A DNA stretch of 39,893 nt from an uncultured Alphaproteobacteria bacterium (GCA_902536655.1 CACAYF010000013.1:1-39893); one strand, 5' to 3'. Numbered from the stretch's first letter, positions 18,593 to 29,131 are shown. A program made the numbers and translations. Notes: generated by a model from the letters alone, not told the origin.

Positions 18593-21226
18593 TTAATTAG
18601 GAGCATATCCTAGGTTTGAACCCAACCACTTTTCAGCATCACTTAAACTGATTTTTTTTCTTTTTGCATAGTCTTCTACTTGGTCTTTGAAAATTTTACC
18701 AACACCAAAATAACTTGCTTGTGGGTTTCCAAAATACAATCCAGAAACTGAACTAGCCGGGGTCATTGCAAAGCTCTCAGTCAATTTTACTTTTAAATTA
18801 CTTGATACGTCTAATAGTTCAAATAAGGTCTTCTTTTCTGTGTGATCTGGGCATGCAGGATAACCTGGTGCAGGTCTAATTCCTTCAAACTTTTCTTGAA
18901 TTAATTCTTTGTTAGTTAAATCTTCTTTTTGTGCGTAACCCCACAAGTTTGTTCTTACATCTTTGTGTAACATTTCTGCAAATGCTTCAGCGATTCTATC
19001 ACCAATTGATTTAACTAAAATTGAGTTATAATCATCATTTTTCTTTTCAAATTTTGAAGCTAAAGTTTCAATACCGCTTCCAGCTGTGACTAAAAACCCT
19101 CCAATAAAGTCATTTTTAGTTCCGACTGGTGCAACGAAATCTGCTAGACAGAAATTAGCTCTTTTTGAATTTTTTCTACTAACTTGTTGTCGTAAAAAAA
19201 ATAATTTTTTTCTTACTTTATCTCTTCTTTCAGAATCAAATAAAAGAATATCATCACCATCTGAATTTGCTGGCCAAAAACCAAAAACACATTTAGGTTT
19301 CGTTATTTTTTCTTTAATTAACATTTTAATCATTTTATTTGCATCATCCCAAAGATCTCTAGCTGCTTTTCCAACAATCTTATCATTTAGAATATCAGGA
19401 AAATTTCCATAAAGTTCCCAAGCTTCAAAAAAAGGTTTCCAGTCTGCAAATTTCATTATTTGTTCGATAGAAACGTCTTCTTGAGTCTGCAAACCAATTT
19501 TCTTTGGCCTAACTGGTTCGTAATTATCCCATTGAAAATTAAATTTATTTTTTCTACATTCTCCAAGATTGTTATCATTTATCTTGTCCTTTTTAAAATA
19601 ACCAGAACGAAGAACTGAATATTCATTTTTTAATGATTCAACAAATGGTCTGCATTTACTTTTAGAAATCATATTTGTTGCTACTGAAACTGCTTTTGAT
19701 GCGTCATTAACGTGACAAACTCCAAAATTGTATAAAGGATCTATTTTTATGGCTGTGTGAATTTTACTCGTAGTAGCCCCACCTATTAATAAAGGTTTAT
19801 TAATTTTATTTCTCTCTAATTCACTGGCAACAAAGCACATCTCGTCTAAACTTGGGGTTATCAGACCTGATAATCCAATTAAATCAACATTCTCCTCTAT
19901 TGCAGTTTCAACAATTTTACTAGCTGGAACCATAACTCCCAAATCAATAATTTCAAAGTTATTACATTGTAGTACTACACCAACTATATTTTTACCAATA
20001 TCATGAACGTCTCCCTTTACAGTTGCCAAAAGTATTTTTCCTTTAGAACTTTTTTTTGAAGTATTATCTTTTTCCATGAATGGTAGTAAGTAGGCTACCG
20101 ACTGTTTCATTACTCTCGCAGATTTTACAACTTGCGGTAAAAACATTTTACCAGATCCAAATAAATCACCAACAACATTCATTCCATCCATGAGAGGGCC
20201 TTCGATGATTTCCAATGGTTTATTATATTGTTGTCTTAATTTTTCAGTGTCCTCTTCTATAAACTCGTTAATGCCATTTACCAGTGCATATTCTATCTTT
20301 TTTTCTAATTTTTTAGTTCTCCATTTTTTGTCAATTTTTTTTCTCTCTACACTACCTGAATATTTTTTTGAGATCTCAATTAAATTTTCAGTTGCATCAA
20401 GATGTTTATTAAACAACACATCTTCTATACATTTCTTAAGGTCTTTAGGTATTTGTTCGTAGATTGTAATTTGCCCAGCGTTAACAATAGCCATATCTAG
20501 TCCATATTTTATTGCATGATAAAGAAAACACGAGTGCATCGCCTCTCTAACCTGATTATTTCCTCTAAAACTAAAAGAAACATTAGAAAGTCCACCAGAA
20601 ACCTTGGCTAATGGTAAATTATTTTTTATAAGTTTAGTTGCTTCAAAGAAATCTAATGCGTAATTATTGTGTTCTTCAATTCCAGTGGCAACAGCAAATA
20701 TATTAGGATCAAATATAATATCTTGAGGAGGAAAATCTAATTTCTGAGTCAAGATTCGATAAGCTCTTTTTGAAATTTGATATTTTCTTTCTTTGCTATC
20801 GGCTTGACCATCTTCATCAAATGCCATAACAACAACAGCAGCTCCATAAGTTTTGATTTTCTCAGCTTGTTCAATAAAGATATCTTCGCCTTCCTTTAAA
20901 CTTATTGAATTAACAATAGGTTTGCCTTGAATACATTTCAAACCGGCTTCTATAACTGACCATTTTGATGAATCTATCATAAACGGAACCTTTGCTATTG
21001 CAGGTTCAACGGAAATTTGATTCAAAAACTTTACCATAGCTTTTTCTGAATCCAATAAACCCTCGTCCATATTTATATCAATGATTTGAGCACCGTTCTC
21101 AATTTGTTCTTTTGCAACTTCAATAGCTTGATCAAAATTATTTGATAGAATCAGTTTTTTAAACTTTGCTGAACCAGTAACATTTGTTCTTTCGCCAATA
21201 TTAATAAATGTAGGGTTGGAGCTCAT
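18593..21226 (-). CDS. metH: Cobalamin-dependent methionine synthase, C-terminal polypeptide (pterin, B12 and activation domains)
   Basis: This 877-residue polypeptide carries the methyltetrahydrofolate, cobalamin and reactivation modules of MetH. It starts with the pterin-binding motif [12 protein letters not shown] (8-19), followed by the helical cap domain (about 310-390). The B12-binding motif GDVHDIG is at 405-411, with H408 the lower axial ligand, and GLSGLITPS follows. The C-terminal AdoMet-binding activation domain contains [12 protein letters not shown]. The homocysteine domain is encoded separately just upstream, ending 2 nt before this ATG and in a different frame, so the two polypeptides must assemble. 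All key residues needed for cobalamin chemistry are present. Confidence 0.95.
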   Translation of the reverse strand: MSSNPTFINIGERTNVTGSAKFKKLILSNNFDQAIEVAKEQIENGAQIIDINMDEGLLDSEKAMVKFLNQISVEPAIAKVPFMIDSSKWSVIEAGLKCIQGKPIVNSISLKEGEDIFIEQAEKIKTYGAAVVVMAFDEDGQADSKERKYQISKRAYRILTQKLDFPPQDIIFDPNIFAVATGIEEHNNYALDFFEATKLIKNNLPLAKVSGGLSNVSFSFRGNNQVREAMHSCFLYHAIKYGLDMAIVNAGQITIYEQIPKDLKKCIEDVLFNKHLDATENLIEISKKYSGSVERKKIDKKWRTKKLEKKIEYALVNGINEFIEEDTEKLRQQYNKPLEIIEGPLMDGMNVVGDLFGSGKMFLPQVVKSARVMKQSVAYLLPFMEKDNTSKKSSKGKILLATVKGDVHDIGKNIVGVVLQCNNFEIIDLGVMVPASKIVETAIEENVDLIGLSGLITPSLDEMCFVASELERNKINKPLLIGGATTSKIHTAIKIDPLYNFGVCHVNDASKAVSVATNMISKSKCRPFVESLKNEYSVLRSGYFKKDKINDNNLGECRKNKFNFQWDNYEPVRPKKIGLQTQEDVSIEQIMKFADWKPFFEAWELYGNFPDILNDKIVGKAARDLWDDANKMIKMLIKEKITKPKCVFGFWPANSDGDDILLFDSERRDKVRKKLFFLRQQVSRKNSKRANFCLADFVAPVGTKNDFIGGFLVTAGSGIETLASKFEKKNDDYNSILVKSIGDRIAEAFAEMLHKDVRTNLWGYAQKEDLTNKELIQEKFEGIRPAPGYPACPDHTEKKTLFELLDVSSNLKVKLTESFAMTPASSVSGLYFGNPQASYFGVGKIFKDQVEDYAKRKKISLSDAEKWLGSNLGYAPN

Positions 21227-21228
21227 TT

Positions 21229-22278
21229 TTATAAATTAAAGGCTTCTAAACCCGATAGGCGGAGATTATCAGATTTCTTTTTTAATACCCTAGGTTTTTT
21301 GTTCATTACGACTTTACTCATTAATTTTATATGTTCAGGAGTTGTTCCACAACAACCACCAATAATATTTATATAGTTACTATCGCTCCATTCTTTAGCA
21401 AATTTTGCAATGGAATCAGGTGTTTCGTCATATCCTCCAAAAGCATTTGGTAAACCAGCATTTGGATGAATACTTATATATACCTCTGAAATTCTATTTA
21501 GTTCAATGAGATACGGCTCTAATTCTTTTGGCCCAAGAGCACAATTCAATCCTACACTTAATGGATTAGAATGGATTATTGAATTATAGAAACCTTCAAC
21601 CGTTTGTCCTGACAGTGTTCTTCCAGATAAATCAGTTATAGTAGCAGAAATCATGATGGGAATTTTAACGTTATTTGATTGTTCAACATTTTTTATAGCT
21701 GAAAGTGCGGCTTTTGAATTTAAAGTATCAAAAACTGTCTCAACTAAAATTATATCTACCTTCGCTTTAACCAAAGCACTTATGCAATTCTTATAGTCAT
21801 TAAATAAATTATCGAAATTTATATTTCTGAATCCTGGATCGTTAACATCCGGAGACATAGAACAAGTTCTATTTGTAGGTCCTAAAACACCTGCAACAAA
21901 TTTATGTTCATTTGGATTATTTTTAAGAAAATCATCGACAGCTCTTCTTGCTAATTTTCCGCCCTGAAAGTTTAATTCATAAGCTAGATCTTGACATTTG
22001 TAATCTTCCTGAGAAATTCCAGTTGAATTAAAAGTATTTGTTTCAATAATGTCTGCTCCAGCATCAAGATACAACTTATGAATATCATATATCAATTCAG
22101 GCTTGGTCAGATTTAATATGTCGTTATTTCCAAAAAGGTTAACATCATGATTATTAAATCTCTCAGCTCTAAAATCCTTTTCTTTTAATTCTTCATTCTG
22201 AATCATTGTACCTATCGCACCATCAAGAATTAGGATTTTTTTATCTAAAACATTAATAATTTCGTTACTACTTTTCAT
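21229..22278 (-). CDS. metH: Methionine synthase, homocysteine-binding polypeptide (N-terminal MetH module)
   Basis: This 349-residue protein is the homocysteine S-methyltransferase barrel of MetH. It has DGAIGTMIQ near the N terminus, [11 protein letters not shown] (75-85) and the three zinc-binding cysteines C246 (GLNCALGP) plus C309 and C310 ([10 protein letters not shown]). It ends in LRLSGLEAF, the segment that in one-piece MetH leads directly into the pterin domain, so the split is at a natural linker. BhmT or MmuM are alternatives for a stand-alone barrel, but the immediate downstream partner supports MetH. It overlaps metF by one base (TAATG). Two-piece MetH is, to my knowledge, known in other alphaproteobacteria. 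Confidence 0.93.
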   Translation of the reverse strand: MKSSNEIINVLDKKILILDGAIGTMIQNEELKEKDFRAERFNNHDVNLFGNNDILNLTKPELIYDIHKLYLDAGADIIETNTFNSTGISQEDYKCQDLAYELNFQGGKLARRAVDDFLKNNPNEHKFVAGVLGPTNRTCSMSPDVNDPGFRNINFDNLFNDYKNCISALVKAKVDIILVETVFDTLNSKAALSAIKNVEQSNNVKIPIMISATITDLSGRTLSGQTVEGFYNSIIHSNPLSVGLNCALGPKELEPYLIELNRISEVYISIHPNAGLPNAFGGYDETPDSIAKFAKEWSDSNYINIIGGCCGTTPEHIKLMSKVVMNKKPRVLKKKSDNLRLSGLEAFNL

Positions 22279-23153
22279 TAATTTTCATCCTTCAGAGTTC
22301 TGATACCCAAAATATGACATATAGCAAATGACAAATCAGCCCTGTTTAATGTGTAAAAATGAAAATCTTCTACCTTTCCATCAAGAAGTTTTCTGCATTG
22401 TTCATATACAATTGTTGTTGCAACTAGTTTTCTTGTTTGAGGATCAGAATCAAGACCAACAAACATGTCCAATAACGATTTGGGCATTTTACAATTCATT
22501 TTTTTTGCAAATTCCATTGTTCTTCTACAATTAGTCACAGGTAATATGCCAGGAATAATTGGAATTTTTATTCCTCTTTTTATAGCTCCATCGACAAAAT
22601 CAAAATAACTATTGACATCAAAAAAGAATTGGGTGATTGCTTTAGAAGCTCCCAAATCAATCTTTTTTTTCAAAACATCATACTCTTGGTTAATAGATGA
22701 AGAGTCCGGATGCATCTCAGGATAAGCTGAAACTGTAATTTCAAAATCAAATTTTTTTTTCAATACTTCTATTAAATCGGTTGCATATGTAAAGTCGCTA
22801 AATTTATTTTTGGTTTTATTTTCTCTTTCGTCTCCTCTTAGAGCAACAATATGTTTAATTCCAGAGTTCCAATAGTCTTCTGCTATGCTTTCAATTTCGG
22901 CCTTTGAAGTTCCTAGACATGTCAAATGAGCCGCAGGGGTTAGCGAAGTTTTCTGTTTAATTTCTTTTACTAAGCTATGAGTATTATTTCTTATGGAACC
23001 TCCTGCACCGTATGTAACAGAAATAAACTTTGGCTCTAAGGGCTCCAATCTTTTTATATTAACCCACAAAGACTCTATTGATTCTTTGTTTTTTGGGGGA
23101 AAAAACTCAAACGATACGTTTATATTTTTTGACAACATTGTATTTGAAATCAT
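22278..23153 (-). CDS. metF: 5,10-methylenetetrahydrofolate reductase (MetF)
   Basis: MetF is a flavoprotein that reduces methylene-THF to methyl-THF, the methyl donor for MetH. The 291-residue TIM barrel shows SFEFFPPK near the N terminus with the catalytic Glu, SVTYGAGGS, THLTCLG-like AAHLTCLGTS, HIVALRGDE in the active site, SAYPEMHPDS, and ITQFFFDVNSYFDF. The length matches the family. It is the first gene of the minus-strand operon and faces mlaA across about 100 nt. The direct coupling with metH in the same operon makes functional sense. I saw no SAM-riboswitch-like structure in the short leader. Confidence 0.96.
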   Translation of the reverse strand: MISNTMLSKNINVSFEFFPPKNKESIESLWVNIKRLEPLEPKFISVTYGAGGSIRNNTHSLVKEIKQKTSLTPAAHLTCLGTSKAEIESIAEDYWNSGIKHIVALRGDERENKTKNKFSDFTYATDLIEVLKKKFDFEITVSAYPEMHPDSSSINQEYDVLKKKIDLGASKAITQFFFDVNSYFDFVDGAIKRGIKIPIIPGILPVTNCRRTMEFAKKMNCKMPKSLLDMFVGLDSDPQTRKLVATTIVYEQCRKLLDGKVEDFHFYTLNRADLSFAICHILGIRTLKDEN

Positions 23154-23255
23154 TTTATTTGTGCAAAGATTAAAAAATTTTATTTTTATGTTTTTTAGTT
23201 TATTTTTTTAATATAAAATGGTTTAAATTAATAGAAAATAATTAATGTGCAACAT
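23154..23255. promoter_or_regulatory. Divergent intergenic region between metF and mlaA
   Basis: About 100 nt of almost pure A/T separates the metF and mlaA start codons and must hold both promoters. On the plus strand TATAAA (23212-23217) or the overlapping TAATAT (23209-23214) could be the mlaA -10. No convincing -35 is visible on either strand. No operator-like inverted repeat and no conserved riboswitch core was recognised. Confidence 0.35.
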
Positions 23256-24179
23256 ATGGTAGATTTAATTTTAAAATATAACAAGATATTGTTGATCCTT
23301 GTGATTTCAGCACTCATCTCTTTTAATGTCAAAAAAGCAGAAGCTGTAGAGAACGTAAACGATCCGTTTGAAAACGTAAATAGGAATATTTTTAAATTTA
23401 ACAATAACTTAGACGACTATTTTTTTAAACCTGTGGCGAAAGGTTGGAGAAAGATTCCTGATATACCAAGAAAACCACTTACTAATCTTGCAACCACAGC
23501 TAAAACACCTATTAGCTTAGCTAATGCTATTTTACAATTAAATAAAGAAAGTATCGGAAATATTATCGGAAGATTCCTCATCAATATGACATTTGGTCTT
23601 GGTGGATTGTTTGATGTGGCCAGCTCTGATAATTTTGGTAACATAGCAGAAGTAGAAGAGGATTTTGGTCAAACATTAGCAGTCTGGGGAGTTCCTGACG
23701 GACCATATGTTATGCTACCAATTTTTGGACCCTCAAGCGTTAGAGACGCTTTTGGGCTTGGAGTTGATACAATAACTAACCCTCTGTCTTTTGGATACAG
23801 AATGAATGGAATAGGATTAGAGGCACGCTTATCAGGGCCGGTTGTTAGAGGTGTCTCAACCAGAGAAAAGTACCTTGATTATCTTGATGAGATGAAAGAA
23901 GGTTCTTTGGACTTCTATGCTACAATGAGGAGTCTATACAGACAAAAAAGAAGAAAAGATATTTCGGGTGAGCTTGAAAGTAAAGATTTATCATTAAGCA
24001 TGCTTCCTATTGAAGAGTACGAAGATGAAGAATTGAAACCAGATGTCAAAAACATTGTTACAACAATGAAAGGTAAAGATCCTCAAACTAAATCAGAAAT
24101 GACCAGATATTATAATGGAGTTCTTCCATCTTCAAACTATCCTGCCTTCAATGAATCGAGAGTAAATCTGATTGAGTAA
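23256..24179 (+). CDS. mlaA: MlaA/VacJ family phospholipid-asymmetry protein
   Basis: MlaA removes misplaced phospholipids from the outer leaflet of the outer membrane and hands them to periplasmic MlaC. I chose ATG 23256; GTG 23247 would add three residues. After a hydrophobic segment the protein has the family hallmark NDPFENVNRNIFKFN, then LINMTFGLGGLFDVAS, EDFGQTLAVWGVPDGPY and MLPIFGPSSVRDAFG, the core MlaA signature. The N-terminal hydrophobic segment ends in KKAEA with no cysteine, so this looks like an ordinary signal peptide and not the usual lipoprotein signal. mlaC follows after 3 nt. The C-terminal 70 residues are acidic and variable. Confidence 0.93.
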   Translation: MVDLILKYNKILLILVISALISFNVKKAEAVENVNDPFENVNRNIFKFNNNLDDYFFKPVAKGWRKIPDIPRKPLTNLATTAKTPISLANAILQLNKESIGNIIGRFLINMTFGLGGLFDVASSDNFGNIAEVEEDFGQTLAVWGVPDGPYVMLPIFGPSSVRDAFGLGVDTITNPLSFGYRMNGIGLEARLSGPVVRGVSTREKYLDYLDEMKEGSLDFYATMRSLYRQKRRKDISGELESKDLSLSMLPIEEYEDEELKPDVKNIVTTMKGKDPQTKSEMTRYYNGVLPSSNYPAFNESRVNLIE

Positions 24180-24182
24180 ATT

Positions 24183-24776
24183 ATGAGCTATTTTAGAAAC
24201 TTTTTAATTCTTGCTCTTTTCATTATTCCAATCCAGTCAACTTCAGACGAAAAAATAGAACAAAGTAAATATTTTGTTGAAAATTTAGGTAAAGAAGTTG
24301 TTGAAAAAGTTTCAAATGTTAACTTAACTGAAAGTGAAAGAAACGTTAATTTTAGAAATCTTTATTTAAATTCATTTGATAACTATTATATTTCTCGTTT
24401 TGTTTTGGGAAGGTATTGGAAAAATTTAGATAGTAACATGAGAAAACAATTTGTTAAAAGTTTTAACGATTACATAGTAGCAACTTATGCACCCAAATTT
24501 AAAGGATGGGAGGGAACCTTTCAGGCCGTTGATTCATTAATAGAGAACAATTATTATAACGTAAAAATGAATGTTTTAAATAAAGACGGTCCAACTCTCA
24601 AACTTATATGGAAAATATATTTAGATAAAAATAAAAATTTTAAGATCTTAGATGTAAACATTGATGGAGTAAGCATGTTAGTGACTCAAAGAGCTGAGTT
24701 TATGTCTGTAATTAAAAACAATCCCAAAGGTGTTTTAGGATTGATCGAAGCAATGATTAAAAAAACTTCTGGGTAA
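24183..24776 (+). CDS. mlaC: MlaC/Ttg2D family periplasmic phospholipid-binding protein
   Basis: MlaC is the periplasmic carrier that moves phospholipid between the outer-membrane MlaA complex and the inner-membrane MlaFEDB transporter. The 197-residue product has an N-terminal hydrophobic signal (about 5-20), and the Tol_Tol_Ttg2-type body: a helical start, NYYISRFVLGRYWKNL, FNDYIVATYAPKFKGW, and a C-terminal beta-rich part with KILDVNIDGVSMLVTQRAEF, which is the conserved MlaC segment. It lies 3 nt after mlaA, a natural functional pair. mlaDEF are not in this window. The stop is 30 nt from the convergent tRNA gene and no hairpin terminator is apparent. Confidence 0.9.
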   Translation: MSYFRNFLILALFIIPIQSTSDEKIEQSKYFVENLGKEVVEKVSNVNLTESERNVNFRNLYLNSFDNYYISRFVLGRYWKNLDSNMRKQFVKSFNDYIVATYAPKFKGWEGTFQAVDSLIENNYYNVKMNVLNKDGPTLKLIWKIYLDKNKNFKILDVNIDGVSMLVTQRAEFMSVIKNNPKGVLGLIEAMIKKTSG

Positions 24777-24806
24777 GTAATTAACGAAAATTTTTTTTTC
24801 TCTATG

Positions 24807-24883
24807 TGGTAGGCCCGGAGGGACTTGAACCCCCGACAACACCGTTATGAGCGGTGCGTTCTAACCAACTGAACTACGGGCCT
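24807..24883 (-). tRNA. tRNA with CAU anticodon, probably tRNA-Ile2
   Basis: A full cloverleaf of 77 nt including an encoded CCA end is readable on the minus strand. It has a 7-bp acceptor stem starting A1-U72, a D stem GTTC/GAAC, an anticodon stem CACCG/CGGTG with loop CTCATAA (anticodon complement at 24847-24849), a 5-nt variable loop, and a T arm with TTCAAGT. The initiator features (unpaired position 1, three G-C pairs in the anticodon stem) are absent. The acceptor pairs C4-G69 and C5-G68 match determinants known for the lysidine synthetase TilS, which favours Ile2 over elongator Met. It lies 35 nt downstream of rpoD on the same strand. Confidence 0.93.
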
Positions 24884-24918
24884 GTAACTACACTATTTAT
24901 ATGATATTACTTGACTTT

Positions 24919-26868
24919 TTAGTTATCAAGAAAACTTCTTAATTTTCTCGATCTGCTCGGATGTTTTAGTTTTCTTAAACCCTTTGCTTCTATTTGCCTA
25001 ATTCTTTCTCTTGTAACAGAAAATTGTTGACCTACTTCCTCTAAAGTGTGGTCAGTATTCATTCCTATTCCAAATCTCATTCTCAAAACTCTTTCTTCTC
25101 GAGGTGTCAATGTGGAAAGAACACCAGTTGTAGCTTCTCTAAGGTTATTCTGTATAGCAGCATCAAGTGGTAGTTTTATGTTTTTATCTTCAATGAAATC
25201 GCCCAAGTGACTGTCATCTTCGTCTCCTACAGGGGTCTCAAGGCTTATTGGTTCTTTAGCTATTTTCAAAACTTTTCTAACCTTTTCTAAAGGCATTCCA
25301 AGTCTTGCGGCTAGCTCTTCTGGTTGAGGCTCAACTCCGTTTTCATTAAGAATTTGTCTAGATACCCTTACTAACTTACTAATTGTTTCGATCATGTGAA
25401 CTGGAATTCTGATTGTTCTAGCTTGGTCAGCAATAGATCGTGTTATTGCTTGTCTAATCCACCACGTGGCGTAAGTTGAAAATTTATAACCTCTTTTATA
25501 TTCAAACTTATCTACTGCCTTCATCAGACCAATATTACCCTCTTGAATCAAGTCTAGAAATTGAAGCCCTCTGTTAGTATATTTTTTTGCTATTGAAATC
25601 ACTAATCTTAAATTTGCTTCAATCATTTCCTTTTTAGCCTTACTTGATTGGACAACTCCTTCATTTGCAAGACTTGAAACTTCTTTTATTTCTTTTATTG
25701 TCATCAATGTTGAAAGCATTATCTCTTTAAATTTGGAAATTATTTCTTGGGTTAACTCTTTTTTTGAGAAAGACACCCACTTCTTATTATTTTTTTTTGT
25801 TAGATTTCTCAACCAATTTTTATGCTGACCATTTTTATTATATTCTTTTTCAAATTCTTCTTTAGATATCTTAAGTTTTGAAGCAATGTCTGATAATTTT
25901 CTCTCTCCAGCAACGATTTGGATGTTATACATTCTATGTGTTTCAATTACATCGTCAATTCTATTTTGGTTTATAAAAATACTCATCACCTGCTCCGAAA
26001 CTGATTTTTCAGCAGATTTAATTTTTTTATCCAATTTAATATCAATTTTTTTATTTAAAATTCTCAAGTTGATATATTCATCTTTTAATTTCCTATACTT
26101 TTTAAATAGTTTTGAGAACTTCTCTAAGTTTAAAGTTATATGTGGCTTGAGATTTTCTTCCTTTTCAAGAATAGACAAGTCAGATAGTTCGTTATTGTCA
26201 TCAGACGATTCTGAATCAAAATCTTCTTGATCTTCATCATTTGTTTTCTCCTCCTCATCAACGCGTTCATCATCACTATTATTATTGAAAATTTGCTCAT
26301 CTTTAATTGGAATATCATCTTCAAAATCATCATGTTCCCCGTTTACAGATCTGAAAGTAGAATCAAGATCAATAAAATCTCTTATTTGACGTTCTCCAGA
26401 TTCGTAATCCTCAAAATACTTTTGAATTGACATCATAGAGATTATACTTTTTGAAAAAGCATCTGCAGTTTTCTTTTTTCCCTCTTCAATTCTCTTTGCA
26501 ATTGCTATTTCTCCAACTCTAGATAAAAGTTCAACATTACCCATTTCTTTCAAATACATTCTTACCGGATCATCAGTTCTTCCAGTATCTTCGTCTTTTT
26601 CTGTTGTAACTAATTCTGTTTCATTATCATCGTTCGAAATTTCTTCACCGTCCTCTTCGTATATTTGAATATTAAGACTTTCTACTTTTGAATAAAATTC
26701 GTCTCTATCTTCGAACTTCTCATTTTCGAGGGCTTTTTCACATTCTGAGCGTTGCAAGAAACCTTTCTTCTTACCTTTCAACAATAACTTTTTGAGCCCT
26801 TCTCCAGACTTATCAATTATTGGTTCTTCTGAATCGTCTTTCTTTGAGGTAGATATTTTTTTGTTCAT
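24919..26868 (-). CDS. rpoD: Primary RNA polymerase sigma factor RpoD (sigma-70)
   Basis: RpoD directs core RNA polymerase to housekeeping promoters. The 649-residue protein has an N-terminal region 1.1, region 1.2 ([12 protein letters not shown], 99-110), a long non-conserved region with a strongly acidic stretch (about 179-236), region 2 with [12 protein letters not shown] and [19 protein letters not shown] plus the -10 reading [13 protein letters not shown], region 3 and region 4 with [15 protein letters not shown] and the helix-turn-helix [17 protein letters not shown]. RpoH and RpoS are excluded by region 1.1 and size. It follows dnaG by 44 nt, forming a macromolecular-synthesis-type operon with yqeY at the front. 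Confidence 0.97.
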   Translation of the reverse strand: MNKKISTSKKDDSEEPIIDKSGEGLKKLLLKGKKKGFLQRSECEKALENEKFEDRDEFYSKVESLNIQIYEEDGEEISNDDNETELVTTEKDEDTGRTDDPVRMYLKEMGNVELLSRVGEIAIAKRIEEGKKKTADAFSKSIISMMSIQKYFEDYESGERQIRDFIDLDSTFRSVNGEHDDFEDDIPIKDEQIFNNNSDDERVDEEEKTNDEDQEDFDSESSDDNNELSDLSILEKEENLKPHITLNLEKFSKLFKKYRKLKDEYINLRILNKKIDIKLDKKIKSAEKSVSEQVMSIFINQNRIDDVIETHRMYNIQIVAGERKLSDIASKLKISKEEFEKEYNKNGQHKNWLRNLTKKNNKKWVSFSKKELTQEIISKFKEIMLSTLMTIKEIKEVSSLANEGVVQSSKAKKEMIEANLRLVISIAKKYTNRGLQFLDLIQEGNIGLMKAVDKFEYKRGYKFSTYATWWIRQAITRSIADQARTIRIPVHMIETISKLVRVSRQILNENGVEPQPEELAARLGMPLEKVRKVLKIAKEPISLETPVGDEDDSHLGDFIEDKNIKLPLDAAIQNNLREATTGVLSTLTPREERVLRMRFGIGMNTDHTLEEVGQQFSVTRERIRQIEAKGLRKLKHPSRSRKLRSFLDN

Positions 26869-26912
26869 GAGAAATAACCTTTTACAATTAAAACATGAAC
26901 AGTGGATGAATA

Positions 26913-28673
26913 TTATTCAAGACTTTTATTTTGAATATTCTTAATTTCATAAGAAATTTTGTTGTATTTTTTTAATAAGTTTGCAGATATAACTTTTGCA
27001 GAAGACTCTACCATCTGCTTTTCAATTAACTTCCTTTCCTCTAAAAGATTTGGTAATCTTAAATTGTTAAGAATTTGTCTAAAAAAAACTTTTTTTTCCT
27101 CTTCATTTAAACTTGAGGTGTGAGTGTTTTTGAGTTCTTTAATTTCACTTAACAAATTAGGAGCAAGTTCTTTATAGTTATTTTCCCCTTCAAGAATAAA
27201 TTTTGATTCGACAGTATAATTCTTAAGAACCTCAGTTTTGGCCTTCTCAAGAAGTTCATTTGATAATTTTATTTGAAAAATTTCTTCATGGTAATCTGTT
27301 AGGTAGTCTTTGTAAAAAATTATCATTACTAAAAACAACTTTTCATTTATATTTTCTATAATTTTGTTTAAGTAAGACTTTTGCTTTAAACCTGTTTTAA
27401 TTTTATTTCTATTCCACGTAAAATTGTCTTTTTGAGACTTTAAAAATTTAAAATATTCCTTGGAAACTTTAACATCGTCAATTTTCTTTACAATGTCATT
27501 TATTTTATTGTCTATTAAGGCAATAGACTCAGGTGTGTCACTATTAATAGAGTTTTCGATACCTTCCCAAATTATCATTGAGAGATCTTTTGCTTTTTTT
27601 TTGAGGACAAGAAAATCGTCCTTTCGCTTATTCTGAAGGAAAGAGTCTGGGTCTAAATTTTCAGGAATTAAAACAAACTTCAGTGATTTTCCAGGAAGCA
27701 AAAACTTCAGAACTTTTTCAGCAATTTTCTTTGAAGCAATCTGCCCAGCATCGTCGCCATCAAAACAAATATAGGGTGTATCTGAAAAATTCCACATTTT
27801 TTTTAATTGCATTTCAGATAATGTAGTTCCCAAAGTCGAAACTACATTTTTAATTCCTGAACAATACAATTTTATAACGTCCATATAACCCTCAACTAAG
27901 AATATTTCCTTTTCAGATCTTATGTGTTCTAAATTTTCTTTCAGACCGTAAAGTAATTGACTTTTTTTGAAAACTAAACTTTCCTGTGAGTTAATATATT
28001 TTATCTTAGAGTCTTGAATAGTTCTCGCACCGAAACCTACAATATCATTTGAAAAGTTATATATTGGAAATGTTATTCGATTACTAAACCTTCCAAAGAA
28101 TTCTCCTTTGGTATTTTTAATTAAAAGATCAGTTTTTTTTATTTCATCAAAACTAAAGCCATCTGACTCCAAATATTTTAATAAATTTTTATGATCTGGG
28201 GCATAACCAATATTAAAAATTTTTAAAGCATCATCTGTAATCCCCCTTTTTTTTAAATATTTGTAAGCAATTGTTTCTTTTTTTAGTAATTCTTTAAATA
28301 AAGTATTACTTTTACATAAAATATTTGTAAGAAGTTTTGCCTCTGAACTGATTTTACTTGTTTTCTGATTATAGATATAAGGAATACCAGAGTATTGTGA
28401 AATATAAATAAGTGATTCCACAAATTGTAAGTTCTTATATTTACTTATGAAGTTAATTATATTTCCACCAGCTTTACAACCGAAACAATAAAATAAAGAT
28501 TTGTCATTATTGACATTGAATGAAGGAGTTTTTTCATTATGAAATGGACAATTACCTACAAATGAATTGCCTCTTTCCACTAAATTTACGAACTGCCCTA
28601 TAAAATCAGATAATCTTACTTTGTTATTTACCTCAGTTAGAAATTGATTTACGGAATTGTTATTTTTAATCAT
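26913..28673 (-). CDS. dnaG: DNA primase (DnaG)
   Basis: DnaG makes RNA primers at the replication fork. The 586-residue protein shows the N-terminal zinc-binding domain with CPFH (42-45) and CFGC (63-66), the primase core segment [12 protein letters not shown] and GFGARTI, the TOPRIM domain with VEGYMD (260-265) and the DGDDAG metal site (305-310), and a C-terminal helical region that would bind DnaB. The zinc ligand order C-H-C-C is intact. The ATG is inside the last codons of yqeY (4-nt overlap) and rpoD follows. Length and domain order are typical. Confidence 0.96.
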   Translation of the reverse strand: MIKNNNSVNQFLTEVNNKVRLSDFIGQFVNLVERGNSFVGNCPFHNEKTPSFNVNNDKSLFYCFGCKAGGNIINFISKYKNLQFVESLIYISQYSGIPYIYNQKTSKISSEAKLLTNILCKSNTLFKELLKKETIAYKYLKKRGITDDALKIFNIGYAPDHKNLLKYLESDGFSFDEIKKTDLLIKNTKGEFFGRFSNRITFPIYNFSNDIVGFGARTIQDSKIKYINSQESLVFKKSQLLYGLKENLEHIRSEKEIFLVEGYMDVIKLYCSGIKNVVSTLGTTLSEMQLKKMWNFSDTPYICFDGDDAGQIASKKIAEKVLKFLLPGKSLKFVLIPENLDPDSFLQNKRKDDFLVLKKKAKDLSMIIWEGIENSINSDTPESIALIDNKINDIVKKIDDVKVSKEYFKFLKSQKDNFTWNRNKIKTGLKQKSYLNKIIENINEKLFLVMIIFYKDYLTDYHEEIFQIKLSNELLEKAKTEVLKNYTVESKFILEGENNYKELAPNLLSEIKELKNTHTSSLNEEEKKVFFRQILNNLRLPNLLEERKLIEKQMVESSAKVISANLLKKYNKISYEIKNIQNKSLE

Positions 28674-29131
28674 TGCAGATTTTTTTTTGCTTTCTCAGCA
28701 ACACTCTGCATATCTAATTGTCCAGGGTATTTTTCCTTTAAGAAGCCTAAAAGCTTTCCTAAATCTTTTATTGAATTAAACCCGTGCTCTTGAATAGTTT
28801 CACGTAAAATATTCTCAAGTTCATCAGATGTTATTTGATGAGGAAGAAATGAACTAATAATTTCAATTTCTTTTTCTTCTCTTTTTTTTAAATCATCTCT
28901 TCCTGCCTCAGAATAGATTTTAACGCTCTCTTTTCTTTGTTTAATCATATTTTGTAGAAGATTAAGTATTTCTTCGTCAGAAATTGAGTCACCCTTCTTT
29001 TTGGTTCTATATTGGATGTCATGATCTTTTATAGCTGCCAAGACTAATCTTACGGTTGATGTTGCTATTTCATCTCTACTTTTTAAGTTTTGATCAAGAG
29101 TTAGCTTTATTTTTTCTCTCAGTGATTGCAT
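28670..29131 (-). CDS. yqeY: GatB/YqeY domain protein
   Basis: This 153-residue protein is a stand-alone YqeY domain, related to the C-terminal tRNA-binding domain of GatB. The family's exact function is unsettled. It begins MQSLREKIK, has the RLVLAAIKDHDIQ segment, then the conserved MIKQRKESVKIYSEAGRDDL stretch, SSFLPHQ-type IISSFLPHQ, and a C-terminal GKLLGFLKEKYPGQLD. An in-frame ATG 30 codons upstream (29221) exists, but the extra sequence is unlike the family and would cover the carA promoter, so 29131 is preferred. It leads the dnaG-rpoD operon and is divergent from carA. Confidence 0.92.
   Translation of the reverse strand: MQSLREKIKLTLDQNLKSRDEIATSTVRLVLAAIKDHDIQYRTKKKGDSISDEEILNLLQNMIKQRKESVKIYSEAGRDDLKKREEKEIEIISSFLPHQITSDELENILRETIQEHGFNSIKDLGKLLGFLKEKYPGQLDMQSVAEKAKKNLQ

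Noticed and set aside
21220-21235. Frameshift or pseudogene in metH
   Set aside because: The break falls exactly at the domain linker, has a proper stop and a new ATG, and both parts keep every key residue.
23154-23246. SAM riboswitch in the metF leader
   Set aside because: The region is under 100 nt, nearly pure A/T, and I could not recognise a SAM-II or SAM-V type pseudoknot core or a G/C-paired stem.
24777-24806. Intrinsic terminator after mlaC (T9 run)
   Set aside because: The T run is present but no G/C-bearing hairpin precedes it.
25886-26430. Several frames antisense or out of frame within rpoD
   Set aside because: They are shadows of the acidic, Asp/Glu-rich coding stretch and have no initiation context or family features.
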